The position numbers and the translations under genes were made by a program. The notes below the pieces were generated by a model that worked only from the letters and a program-made list of their open reading frames with translations, did not search any database and was not told the DNA's origin. A stretch of DNA of 45,037 nt, from assembly GCA_900470775.1 (NCBI GenBank), contig UCBZ01000011.1, forward strand, positions 1 through 45,037, in the 5' to 3' direction. This document shows positions 33,781 through 43,900 of the stretch, one piece after another; positions within the stretch are counted from its first letter, which is position 1; each line of letters begins with the position of its first letter. This DNA comes from Hyphomicrobiales bacterium. GTDB lineage: Bacteria > Pseudomonadota > Alphaproteobacteria > Rhizobiales > Beijerinckiaceae.

Positions 33781-34346
33781 GCGGCACCGACTGCGAGCGG
33801 CAAACAAGCCGATAGGCTCCCATGGTCGGGCTCGGCGCAAGCCGGACCGAGCGAACGGTACCGTCCATCGTGATAGATCAGCGGCAACGGGCGGGATGGA
33901 TTGTCGATGATATCCCTAACGCGACCGATGATGATGTCGTGATCGCCGGCCCGATGAGCAGTTTCGACTGAGCATAGAATGCTGCCAACGGTCTCTTTGA
34001 TCCAGATATGGTCGCGCATCCCGGCGATCTCGCAGGTCGAAGGCGCATCGCAATAGCCGGAGAAGTAGCGCGATGCGGACATTTGCTGTTCGGACAGGAT
34101 GTTCACCGAGAAAACCCCCGTCTCGATCACCGTCCTGGCCGTCACGCTCTCCCGCCGCGCGCAGAAGAGCAGGAGCAGCGGGTCGAGGCTCACCGATACG
34201 AGCGAATTAACGGTCATACCCCTGGGGGTGGACGCGGTTCCTGACAAAATCACGGAAATACCGCCCGCGAGCCGTCCCATGGTTTCGCGATACAAGGCCA
34301 AGCTGGCGGTCGAGCGGCAGGCGTCGTCCGCATTGGGTGTCTTCAT
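33777..34346 (-). CDS. Flavin reductase (FMN-binding, DIM6/NTAB type)
   Basis: These small enzymes reduce FMN or FAD with NAD(P)H for partner flavin monooxygenases. The 189-residue protein has YRETMGRLAGGISVILSG, the GMTVNSLVSVSLDPLLLLFC FMN-binding block, FSVNILSEQQ, RYFSG and the C-terminal HDIIIGRVRDI and PLIYHDGRYRSLG. Length and motifs fit the HpaC-like group. No other stand-alone flavin enzyme is in the window, apart from the monooxygenase domain in the NRPS at 13691-18325, so it could supply that domain with reduced flavin. It is coupled to the GT2 gene by an ATGA overlap and probably starts this minus-strand row. Confidence 0.9.
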   Translation of the reverse strand: MKTPNADDACRSTASLALYRETMGRLAGGISVILSGTASTPRGMTVNSLVSVSLDPLLLLFCARRESVTARTVIETGVFSVNILSEQQMSASRYFSGYCDAPSTCEIAGMRDHIWIKETVGSILCSVETAHRAGDHDIIIGRVRDIIDNPSRPLPLIYHDGRYRSLGPACAEPDHGSLSACLPLAVGAA

Positions 34347-34514
34347 GGTCGGTCAACCCTGCTCACATGTCACCGCATCATTCGCCATGCCGGCCGGAGA
34401 TCGTCGCACGCTTCATGATAGTCATGGGCCTGCCGACGACAGTTCGCTCTTGTCTGAGCTCTGCCCGACTTCCCTAGCGCAACTCGCAGGAAAAGCGCTG
34501 TGGGAAATCCGTTC

Positions 34515-35022
34515 TCAGTAAACGTCCTTTGAATCGAACATCATCACCACGTTTTCAACATCATCGAAATGTCGAACCAGATACTCCAGTTGTCAAATAC
34601 CACAGATCAAATTGCCCTCTGACCATCATGCCTTCGAAGTTGGGTTCGCCGCGGCTCCGGTTCCCCGGCGCAACCCTCAGACAGGGTTTCATGAAACGTG
34701 CATCGCGTGGAGCAGCACATTCCAGAACTGCGACAAATTGTCGATGCTGCTCCGGTGGTGGACGAAAGGACCGATATCAAATAGGTTCGCCGTGGCGCCG
34801 CTCGCGTACCCTTGTTCTGGTAGGTCATCCGGCAGCGGTCATGCTGCGGAATTTGAGAACAATAAGCCGCTTGCCGTTCACCTCGTAGCGGAACTGTTTG
34901 AAAATCAGCGGCCCAGCGCTGTCGATCTCGATCGCAATGGCGTCGTCAGAATGGGCAACGCCGGGACGAGCAACGCCGTCGATGCAACGACGATGTCGAG
35001 AGCCCGCTTCAGAGCGCGCTAG
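34515..35022 (-). pseudogene. Undecaprenyl-phosphate sugar phosphotransferase (ExoY/WcaJ type), decayed
   Basis: In minus-strand order, changing frames, the DNA gives LKRALDIVVASTALLVPALP, then AIAIEIDSAGPLIFKQFRYE, VNGKRLIVLKFRSM, IDNLSQFWNVL, QFDLWYL, NWSIWFDISMML and a terminal ENVVMMFDSKDVY stop. These are the membrane helix, the SPGPVLFRQ...LKFRSM block, the xxDELPQLxNVL block and the C-terminal end of bacterial sugar transferases (WcaJ/PssA type). At least four frameshifts or stops occur and the PRP and catalytic Asp-Glu region is largely lost. The cluster's own priming enzyme is therefore dead. Confidence 0.82.
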
Positions 35023-35580
35023 AGAGGCTCAAACGGGCGGCGCCGCACCTGAAAGACACGATCCGGCGAGTTGATAAGCTGGCCTTGGGATCATCCCCGC
35101 GGCCGCGCTCTCGGCGGAGGACTGCAACGGCGGTGGCAGAACTCGCAGTCCTCCATGATCTAGATGTTTCCCAAATGCATCAAGTCAGCGGCGGAGCACA
35201 TATGCATCGAGTGAGTCATACATATGTATGGCGCAGTCATGATACTGGACAAAGTATGGTAAAATACGCCATCTCATTGAAACAACTTGCAACTAACACA
35301 TAATTTCTGACAGAAAGCTTGTAGGCCGATACAAAAAAACAACGGCCGTCACAACGCCCTGATGTGATCATAGCGAGGCGAAGTTTTTTTCGGCGGGCGG
35401 CGGCACCGTGATTCAGCGAATCATCTGAATTAAATACGGCCCTGACCGCCCGCGCCCCTTTCCTTGGAGTTAATATACCGTTAAAGTTGTCACCAACAAA
35501 CAAGCGAAGAGCGTGAAAAATTGCATCCAAGTCGCATTTATTTATTCTCTCGGAAACCCAGCGACTCGGAGGCGAGTACA
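35023..35580. other. Long AT-rich gap upstream of the SGNH-like gene
   Basis: No supported gene. It contains the 12-base palindrome at 35218-35229 and several AT-rich stretches (TATGGTAAAATACG, TTAATATACCGTTAAAG). It is probably the regulatory region for the plus-strand genes that follow. The first 100 bases may be the eroded N-terminal part of the priming transferase. Confidence 0.45.
35218..35229. promoter_or_regulatory. 12-base perfect palindrome ATACATATGTAT
   Basis: ATACATATGTAT is its own reverse complement. A similar CATATG core lies at 35199-35204 and again at 35221-35226, so two near-repeated sites are spaced about 22 bases apart. A candidate operator or bent-DNA site for a regulator such as MucR. 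Confidence 0.35.
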
Positions 35581-35745
35581 ATGCAATTCGAAGTCGACGT
35601 CGAGGAAATTAAAAGTATTTGCACACTCAACCAAATAAGTCATGGACTATTCTGCAAACTAAGGACTTTCGGTGCCTTTACCGCCGACATCGCCGGCGAC
35701 GCTGGAGAACATACGCGACAATTTGACTTAATTTTTTGTTCTTGA
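35581..35745 (+). CDS. Small hypothetical protein (54 aa)
   Basis: The ATG at 35581 is preceded by GGAGGCGAG eight bases away, an excellent ribosome binding site. The 54 residues begin MQFEVDVEEIKSICTLNQIS and contain three Cys residues and an acidic N-terminus. AT-rich codon use differs from the flanking genes. I do not recognise a family; it could be a small regulator or an accidental frame. Confidence 0.4.
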   Translation: MQFEVDVEEIKSICTLNQISHGLFCKLRTFGAFTADIAGDAGEHTRQFDLIFCS

Positions 35746-35810
35746 AAGTTCCGAAGCGAACGCGATAATTAGATACCCTGGACCTGGTAGTTGCATTGGA
35801 TGAGTTGCCC

Positions 35811-37004
35811 GTGAGTTTTAATCTAGTCCGAACAAGTGTTGGCATTGCATGGATTAGTATAGCTTGCGCGACTGTTGCATGCACAAGTAGCAGCGAGGCA
35901 AAAGAGACTTCTCAACATATGACGGCGCCTCAATCCCAGTTTAACAAGCCGGTATCGGGCATGAAGCGGAAATTTTATTTCTCCGGACACAGCCTGACCA
36001 ATCCACGCCTTGCTGGTTTTCTCAGCGAGATCGCAAAGGCAGCAGGCATCGATCTGGCATGGGACCAGCAACACCTCGTCGGCTCCTCCATTAGGCAGCG
36101 ACGGCAGGGATACGGTCTTGATCCGCAGGCGCCGGCCTATCGGCATGGCGCCGACCGGGCAGGTCGCCCCGCGGACGTACTAGGCGCATTCGCCGCCCGG
36201 GGGGAGGACGGCCGCGCGATCGACACACTGGTGGTGACTGAGCAGCACGCGGTGCTGAACGCGCTGGTCTGGCAGGAGACGGTCTCGAGCTTGCGGCATA
36301 TCCATGAAGCGTTCGTCGGGGCCAACCCCGGAGGTCGCACTATCTTCTTCGAGCCCTGGCTGTCGATCGACGACAAAGCAGCGCCACAGCGTTGGATCGA
36401 ATATGAGCACGCCGCGGCGCCAGTTTGGAAGTGTGCGGTCTCGAGCGTCAACCAATCGCTGGCGGTAGCGGGACATGCCGAGCGCATCGTCTCCATGCCG
36501 ATGGGCGTGGCGCTGGCCTTCCTGGCGAACCGCGCGTCGCAACCAGAGAGCGAGGGCGATCTGGCGGGCGGATCGACGCGCGACAGAATGAACCTTTTTT
36601 TCGACGACGACGTGCACCTAACTGAGGCTGGAGATTTTTACGCCGCTGCCGTGATGTTCCTCCACCTTTTCGGGACGACGAGGCAGATCGACTGGAGCCC
36701 TGCCACCGTCAGTGAGCCTCTAGCGCAATTCATAAAGAAGGCGGCGGCGGATGCCGCTACCAAATATCCGCTAACTGAAAACATGAACAACCTTGAGGGT
36801 TGCAGGCGCTATATTGAAAGCAAATTTCTACAATTGTTTATTGAATACTATTACGACGCCAATCTAAAAAAATCTTCAAATTTTATCATTTCTTTATACC
36901 AAAAATTTAACATAAAACGCTCCCTTGATTCGTTCTATAACGAAAATAGCCCATCAAACCCACTCGTCAATAACCCGGTAACTTCGCTAGACCACAAGCA
37001 ATAA
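35811..37004 (+). CDS. SGNH/GDSL-like exported protein, possible O-acyl modifying enzyme
   Basis: SGNH-fold proteins cleave or transfer O-acyl groups. This ~397-residue protein has an N-terminal hydrophobic segment ending in Cys (VGIAWISIACATVAC), possibly a signal or lipoprotein signal. Block I reads FYFSGHSLTN (Ser66, counting from the TTG at 35796) and block V reads DDVHLTEAG (Asp271, His274, DxxH). The Gly and Asn blocks are not clear. The GTG at 35811 is preferred (GGATGAG eight bases upstream). The last ~90 residues, from base ~36790, are strikingly AT-rich and Lys/Asn/Ser rich, unlike the rest. It lies between the dead priming transferase and the WecG-like gene, so it may act on the polysaccharide. 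Confidence 0.6.
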   Translation: MSFNLVRTSVGIAWISIACATVACTSSSEAKETSQHMTAPQSQFNKPVSGMKRKFYFSGHSLTNPRLAGFLSEIAKAAGIDLAWDQQHLVGSSIRQRRQGYGLDPQAPAYRHGADRAGRPADVLGAFAARGEDGRAIDTLVVTEQHAVLNALVWQETVSSLRHIHEAFVGANPGGRTIFFEPWLSIDDKAAPQRWIEYEHAAAPVWKCAVSSVNQSLAVAGHAERIVSMPMGVALAFLANRASQPESEGDLAGGSTRDRMNLFFDDDVHLTEAGDFYAAAVMFLHLFGTTRQIDWSPATVSEPLAQFIKKAAADAATKYPLTENMNNLEGCRRYIESKFLQLFIEYYYDANLKKSSNFIISLYQKFNIKRSLDSFYNENSPSNPLVNNPVTSLDHKQ

Positions 37005-37029
37005 AAGATAAAGCGAATTGGGGAGCGCA

Positions 37030-37854
37030 ATGGACCAGCGATCGATATCGCGACCGATGTTCGGGATGCAGTTCAGTCTTGATTCGCTCGACGACCTCGC
37101 TTGCGAACTTTGCACGTCTCCTGTTCCGCAAGGGAGCGGGCCGCGCTTGCTTGTGACCATCAACGTCGACCACGTCGTCAACCTGCGCCGAAACGCCGCG
37201 TTCCGGAAGGCATATCGGAGCGCGTGGAAGGCCACGATCGACGGTATGCCGATTCTGCTCTACGCTAAGCTGCGCGGCATCGGCGTCGCCGAGCGCGTGA
37301 CGGGCGCGAACCTGTTTCCGCTGGTGTTCGACAATCTAAACCCCGCTTTGCATCGGCCGTTCTTCGTGCCGGCCAACGAAAGCACGGCCAGCTTCCTGCG
37401 TAACAGCCTGCTCGCCGCCGGATTCACGGAAGTGCAATTCGACATTCATATTCCCGAGTTTGGCTTCGAGACCGACGCCGTCCAGAGCCACGCCCTGGTC
37501 AGTAAGATCGCGGCGCTGCAGCCGACGCACATCTTCTTCGGCGTCGGCGCGCCAAAATCGGAGATCTGGATCGACCGTCATCGCTCGCAGCTGGGCGACG
37601 CGTATTGCCTGGCCGTCGGCGCCGCTCTCGATTTCCACGCTGGCACGTATCGGCGCGCGCCGCTCTGGATGCAGCAGGCTGGGCTGGAATGGTGCTGGCG
37701 CTTCGGGCAGCAGCCCAAGCGTATGTTCCGCCGCTACTTCATCGATTCACGGCTGATATTCGGCGCGCTCATCGACGACATGTACTATAAGGGCAAGGCT
37801 ATCCCAGAGATGAGGATAAGCCGCCTTTCCCGCTACGAGACGCATTCGGAATAG
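37030..37854 (+). CDS. WecG/TagA/CpsF-family glycosyltransferase (GT26)
   Basis: GT26 enzymes add ManNAc, ManNAcA, glucuronate or glucose to undecaprenyl-linked sugars. The 274-residue protein has the family blocks TINVDHVVNLRRN, ATIDGMPILLYAKL, AERVTGANLFPLVF, HIFFGVGAPKSEIWIDRHRS and the C-terminal VGAALDFHAGTYRRAPLWMQ, then GLEWCWRFGQQPKRMFRRY. The ATG at 37030 has GGGGAG six bases upstream. It lies 25 bases after the SGNH-like gene and 144 bases before the PKS, all plus strand, so it may share a transcript with both. It could be the first transferase after the priming step. Confidence 0.93.
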   Translation: MDQRSISRPMFGMQFSLDSLDDLACELCTSPVPQGSGPRLLVTINVDHVVNLRRNAAFRKAYRSAWKATIDGMPILLYAKLRGIGVAERVTGANLFPLVFDNLNPALHRPFFVPANESTASFLRNSLLAAGFTEVQFDIHIPEFGFETDAVQSHALVSKIAALQPTHIFFGVGAPKSEIWIDRHRSQLGDAYCLAVGAALDFHAGTYRRAPLWMQQAGLEWCWRFGQQPKRMFRRYFIDSRLIFGALIDDMYYKGKAIPEMRISRLSRYETHSE

Positions 37855-37998
37855 AAGCCGTGAAGCGAGAAGTAACCAGTTTTGCATTAAATTGGATGGA
37901 TCTCCTGATTGGGTATAACGTCATCGGCTCATGGTGCCGTAATGTAAGGCAGTGTATGGCGGCCGCTGGCCGTTCAGCAGGACGACGAGTGCTCTTCG

Positions 37999-40900
37999 AT
38001 GAATGAGAATGATATCGCCATTATCGGGATGGCAGTCAGGGCGCCGGGAGCCCGATCGCTCTCCGAATTCTGGGACAATCTCGTTCAAGGGCGGGAATCG
38101 ATCGAGACGTTGAGCGAGGAGGCCCTGCTCAGCGTCGGCGAGACCCGCGCCCGCATACGCAACTCGCATTACGTGCCGCGTGCGGCCGTGCTGCCCGACA
38201 TGGAAATGTTCGATGCCGAGTTCTTCGGGATGAGCCCGAAGGAAGCAGCAATCATGGATCCGCAGCACCGGCACTTTCTCGAATGCGCCTGGGAGGCGTT
38301 CGAGAACGCCGCCAGAACGCCCGACACGTTCGACGGTCCCGTCGGCGTGTTCGCGGGCTGCGGTATGGGCAGCTATTTCTACTTCAACGTCTGCAGCAAC
38401 CGTCAGCTCGTCGACCAGGTCGGCATGTTCCTGCTGCGCCATACCGGCAACGACAAGGACTTCCTGGCGACGCGCGCGTCCTACCTGTTCGATCTGAAGG
38501 GCCCCAGCGTCAACGTCCAGACCGCGTGCTCGACCTCGCTGGTCGCCGTACACTACGCCTCGCAGAGCCTGTTGAGCGGCGAGTGCGACATGGCCCTGGC
38601 CGGCGGCGTCACCATCGAGTTGCCGCACCGGCGCGGCTACATCTATCAGGACGGTGAAATCCTCTCGCCCGACGGCCATTGCCGCGCGTTCGACCACCGC
38701 GCCGCCGGAACGGTGTTCGGCAGCGGCGTCGGTACGGTCGTGCTGCGAAGGCTGGCCGACGCCATTCGCGACGGCGATCCGATCCACGCCGTGATCAAGG
38801 CGACCGCGGTCAACAATGACGGCGCCAGCAAGGCGGGCTATCTCGCGCCGAGCGTTACCGGCCAGACGGCCGCGATCATCGAGGCGCAGACGCTGGCCGG
38901 CGTCGCGGCCGAGGAGATCGGCTATATCGAGTGCCACGGCACCGGCACCTATCTCGGCGATCCGATCGAGGTCGAAGCGCTTACGCAGGCCTTCCGCCGC
39001 AGCACGCAGTCGCGCGGTTTCTGCCGGATCGGGTCGGTCAAGACCAATATTGGGCATACCGACACCGCCGCCGGCGTGATCGGGTTGATCAAGGCCGCGA
39101 TGGTCGTGCAGCACGGCCAGATTCCGCCGACGCTCGGCTTCGAGAAGCCGAACCCGACGATCAATTTCGCCGACAGTCCTTTCCTCGTGAACAACAAGCT
39201 TCACGAGTGGCCGGCCGTGAACGGGCAGCGCATCGCCGCTGTCAATTCGCTTGGCGTCGGCGGCACGAACGCGCACGCGATCATCCAGTCGCCTCCGGTG
39301 AGAGCCGTCGCACTGGCGGCGGTGGCCGTCGACAAGCCGGCGCTTCTGGTCGTGACGGCTCGTAGCAAGGCTGGTCTGGACGACGCCGCGCGCCGACTTG
39401 CCGACGCGATCGAGTCCGATCCGTCTCTCAATCTGACCGATGCGTCGTTCACGTTGCTGACGGGCCGCAAGCATTTCGAGCACCGCCGGCTCATTCCGGT
39501 TTCGGGCCGCACCGATGCGATCGCGACCTGCCGCGACGCCGGCTCGCGGCGCGGCTCGACGCGCCGCCCTCTCCTCGGCAAGGCCGAGGCGGTGTTTCTG
39601 TTTCCTGGCGGCGGCGCGCAGCATGCCGGCATGGCGCAGGGCCTGTACCGGAGCAATGCGCGCTTCCGCGCGGTGGTCGACGAGGGCCTGTCCTATCTGA
39701 AGCCTGAGGCCGCGACCGAAATCCGGAGCGCCTGGTTCGCGACCCAGCCCGAGCAGGCCGAGCCGTTGCAGAGGCCTTCGGTTCAGCTGCCGGCGATCCT
39801 GATCGTCGAGATCGCGGTGGCCCGGCTCTGGCTGGAATGGGGGCTGAAGCCGGCCATGCTCATCGGTCATTCAATGGGTGAGAATGCCGCAGCCTGCATC
39901 GCCGGCGTTCTGAGCTTCCGCGACGCGGTGAACCTCGTGCGTATCCGCGGCGAGCTGTTCGACGAGATCGCGGGCGGCGGCATGCTGAGCGTGGCGCTCA
40001 GCGAATGCGAGTTGAGGAAGCATCTGCCCGAGCAGCTCGACATGGCCTCGGTCAATGCGCCGCAGCTCTGCGTGGTCTCCGGCACGAAGGCTGATCTGCG
40101 CGATTTCGCGGCGTACCTGACCGGGCTCGGCATCGACTCGCAAGCGGTGGCCATCGACATCGCCGCCCATTCGCGCATGCTGGAGCCGATCCTGGCGCGG
40201 TTCGAGGCGTTCCTGCGCTCAATCCCGCTGCGGGCTCCGACCATCCCGATCGTCTCCAACCTGACATCCGAAATCCTGACGGCGGACGAGGCGCGCGACC
40301 CGACATACTGGGTCCGGCATCTGCGCTCAACGGTCCGTTTCGCGGACGGCATCGGCCGCATCGCTGAGCCGCATCGCGTCTTCATCGAGGTCGGGCCCGG
40401 CAAGACACTGTCTTCGCTGCTCAAGGCACAGGGGTCGATCGACGCCAACCAGATCGTCAACAGCCTGCCCCATGCCGAAGAGGCGGTCGAGGACGACGTC
40501 CATCTCCTCGGCGCGCTCGGCGCGGCCTGGGCCGTTGGCCTCTCGGTCGACATCTCCCGCCTGTGGGCCGGCGAAGCGCCGGCGCGCATCGCCCTGCCGA
40601 GCTATGCCTTCCGGCATCAGCATTATTTCCTCGACCAGATAGCGCCGACCGGCGACGCGGCGCAGGACGAGGCGCTGGTCAAGATCAAAGACGTTTCCGA
40701 CTGGGGCTACGGCGTCACCTGGAAGCAGTCGGTGCCTGCCCTGCTTGCCGGCGCGGTTGCCGCGAAGAAGCGCTGGCTGCTGCTGCTCGACGATGCCGGC
40801 CTCGGCGAGGAACTGGGCCTTCGCCTAAGACGGCTCGGACATGATGTCGTCAGCGTCGCCGTCGGCGACAGCTTCATGCGTATCGATGAAGCCAATTACG

Positions 40901-43900
40901 TGCTCTGCCCGGAGGATGGCCGCGACGGCTTCGACAGCCTGTTGGCCCACCTGGAGGCCGACGACGCCATTCCCGACAGCATCGTCGACCTGTGGCTCCA
41001 TACCAGCGACGAGGCGCACCGCCCCGGATCGAGCTTCTTCCACCGCAATCAGGAGCGCGGCTTCTATGCGCTGTTCCACCTCGCCCGGGCGCTCGGGCAG
41101 GCCGACATCACGCAGGATATCGCGCTCACCGTCATCACCAACGGCATGCAGCGCATCGGCGACGAACGGGTCCGTTATCCCGGCAAGTCGACGGTGCTGG
41201 GCCCCGTCCAGGTTCTGCCCAAGGAATATACCAACCTGTCGATCCGGGCCATCGACATTCCGTTCGACGCGGCTGCGCCCAAGAGCAAGCTCGGCCTCGG
41301 CGCCCTGTCGCGGCTCGCGGGCGCGAAGGCCGCCACGCCGGCCTGGCTCGACCTGCTCTGGGACGACCTGATGGCGGAGCCCGGCAACGAGATCGTCGCC
41401 TATCGCAACGGGCGGCGCTGGCTGCATGGGTTCGACAAATTGGCTCTGCCGCCGGCCGACAACGACACGATCGGCTTCAAGGAGAACGGCACCTATCTGA
41501 TCACCGGCGGCCTCGGCGACCTCGCCTTCGTGTTTGCACAGGGCCTGGCCGAGCGTTTCCGCGCGCGGCTGGTCCTGATCGGTCGCACCAAGCTGCCGCC
41601 GCGCGAGACATGGGGGGATACGGTCGGCACAGAGACGACCGGCCGCGTGGCACGCGCCATCAAGGCGATTCGGGCGATCGAGCATGCCGGCGGGCAGGTG
41701 CTCTACGTGCGCGCCGACGTCACCAATGTCGAAGACATGAAGCGGGCCGTCGTGGAGGCGGAAGCCGCGTTCGGAACCATCGACGGCGTGTTGCACACCG
41801 CCGGCGTGCTCAAGGACGACCTGGTCGAACTGAAGACGATCTCCGATCTGGAGCTGGTCATCGCGCCCAAGGTCTACGGCACGGAAGTCCTGAACGAGGC
41901 GCTGGGCGACAGGAAACTCGACATCGTCGTGCTGTTCTCGTCGACCAGTGCGGCGACGGCCCCGATTGGCCAGATCGACTATGTCGCGGCCAATGCCTAT
42001 CTCAATGCCGTCGCTCAGAGCGAGACGATGCAGGGGCATCGTCGAGTCGTCGCCCTGCAATGGGGCATCTGGAACGAGATCGGGCTCGCCGCGCGCGAAC
42101 TCGCAGGAGCGCCCACGGAAGAAGCCGAAATTCGGCCAGTCCGTCAGGCCCTGATTAGCCGCCAGGTCTCCGAGCCGGGCGGCGCGGTTCGTCTCGAACT
42201 GACCTGCGGTCCGAATGATCATTGGGTGCTCGACCAACACCGCCTGCTGTCGGGCGACGCCGTCTGGCCCGGAACGGGCTATATCGAGCTAATCGTAGAG
42301 GCCGCACGCGAGCTCGGCTTCTCCGGCGCGCTCGAATTTGAGCAGGTCAGCTTCCTCAGCCCGCTGCATGTACCCGACGCCGAAACCCGCACGGTGGCGA
42401 TCCTGATCGCGCCGGCTTCGGGCGGCCGCCTCGCGGTCACCATCCAGAGCGAGAGCGCGGGCGGAGCGCCGCAGCTCCATGCCGAGGCGACCCTTCTCGA
42501 CGCGTCGCCGCCGGCAGCCAAAGCGCTGGACGTCGCTGCGATCGAACAGCGCTGCCCGACCGCCATTACCAGTGCGCCGCACGAGACCCTGCGCTCGGCA
42601 CAGGAAGACCATCTGCGTTTCGGTCCACGCTGGAGCGTCCTGAAGTCTGTCCGGCACGGGCCCGGCGAGAAGCTCGCCCAGCTCGAACTGCACGAGCGTT
42701 TCGGCGACGATCTGGCGGAAGGTTTTCTCGCGCACCCTGCCCTTCTCGATATCGCCACCGGCTATGCTATGGAGCTGATCGAGGGCTACGATCCCGGCGA
42801 GGCGCTGTGGGTTCCGGCCGGCTATGGGCGGATCCGCTATTTCGGCCAGCTTCAGCGCCATGTCGTTAGCTGGGCCAGGTTGCAGGCGCGACAGGATCTG
42901 GGGGGCGATTATGCGATGTTCGACATCGTTATCGCCGCGCCCGACGGCACGGTCCTGATGGAGGTCAGCGACTTTACGATCAAGCGTGTCGGCAAGTCGT
43001 TTTCCATGGCGGTGCATGCCGGAGACGCAGCAGGGCATGGCGAGCAGGTTTCGCATTCCGGACATGGCGGGCAGGCCGAGAAGGAGTTGTCCCCGGCGCA
43101 GTTGCAGCTAGCGCGGCTGGTCGAACAGGGTATTCGCCCGGCGGAGGGCCTCGACGCGCTCTTCCGCGCGGTTGCGACGGGCCTACCGCAGATCGTCGTA
43201 AGTTCGATCGACCTGCAGGCGCTGATGAAGCCGATGAACCAGAACGACCCGGCAGCTACTGCCGACGACGGTTTCGAGCGCCCCGAGGGTGATATCGACT
43301 ATGTCGAACCCTCGCCGGGCATCGAGTCGACGCTCGCCGGTTTCTGGACAAAGCTACTCGGCGTCAAGAAGATTGGCGTCAACGACAATTTCTTCGATCT
43401 CGGAGGCCATTCGCTGATCGCGGTGCGGCTGTTTCGAATGATCAAGGCCGAGTATGCGGTAGATTTCCCGATCTCCGTGCTGTTCGAGGCTCCGACCGTC
43501 GCCAAATGCGCGGCGCTTCTGGAACGGGCCGGCGCCGCCGCGCCCGCGGGAGACGGCGCGCAGGCTTCGGCCGCGTCGGAGCCGGTCGTGCCGCCTGCGC
43601 GCTACGTCCATCTCGTGCCGATGAGCCCGGGGCCGGCTACCGGGCAGCGCCCGTTCTTCGTCTGCGCCGGCATGTTCGGGAACATTCTGAACCTGCGGCA
43701 CCTGGCCATGCATATCGGACACGATCGTCCGGTCTACGGGCTGCAAGCCAAGGGGCTCTTCGGCAGCGAAAGCCCACACGAGACGTTCGAGGAGATGGCG
43801 CGGGACTATTTGGCAGAAGTGCGCGAGATCCAGCCGCATGGTCCCTACAGCCTCGGCGGCTTCTCCGGCGGCGGGCTCATCGCCTATGAGATGGCGCAGC

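Noticed and set aside
37921..39870. 649-codon minus-strand open frame
   Set aside because: It is antisense to the KS and AT domains of the PKS. High GC at third positions keeps the opposite frame open, and the translation is Arg/Asp/Gly rich.
40825..42240. 471-codon minus-strand open frame
   Set aside because: Antisense to the PKS KR region with no recognisable domain.
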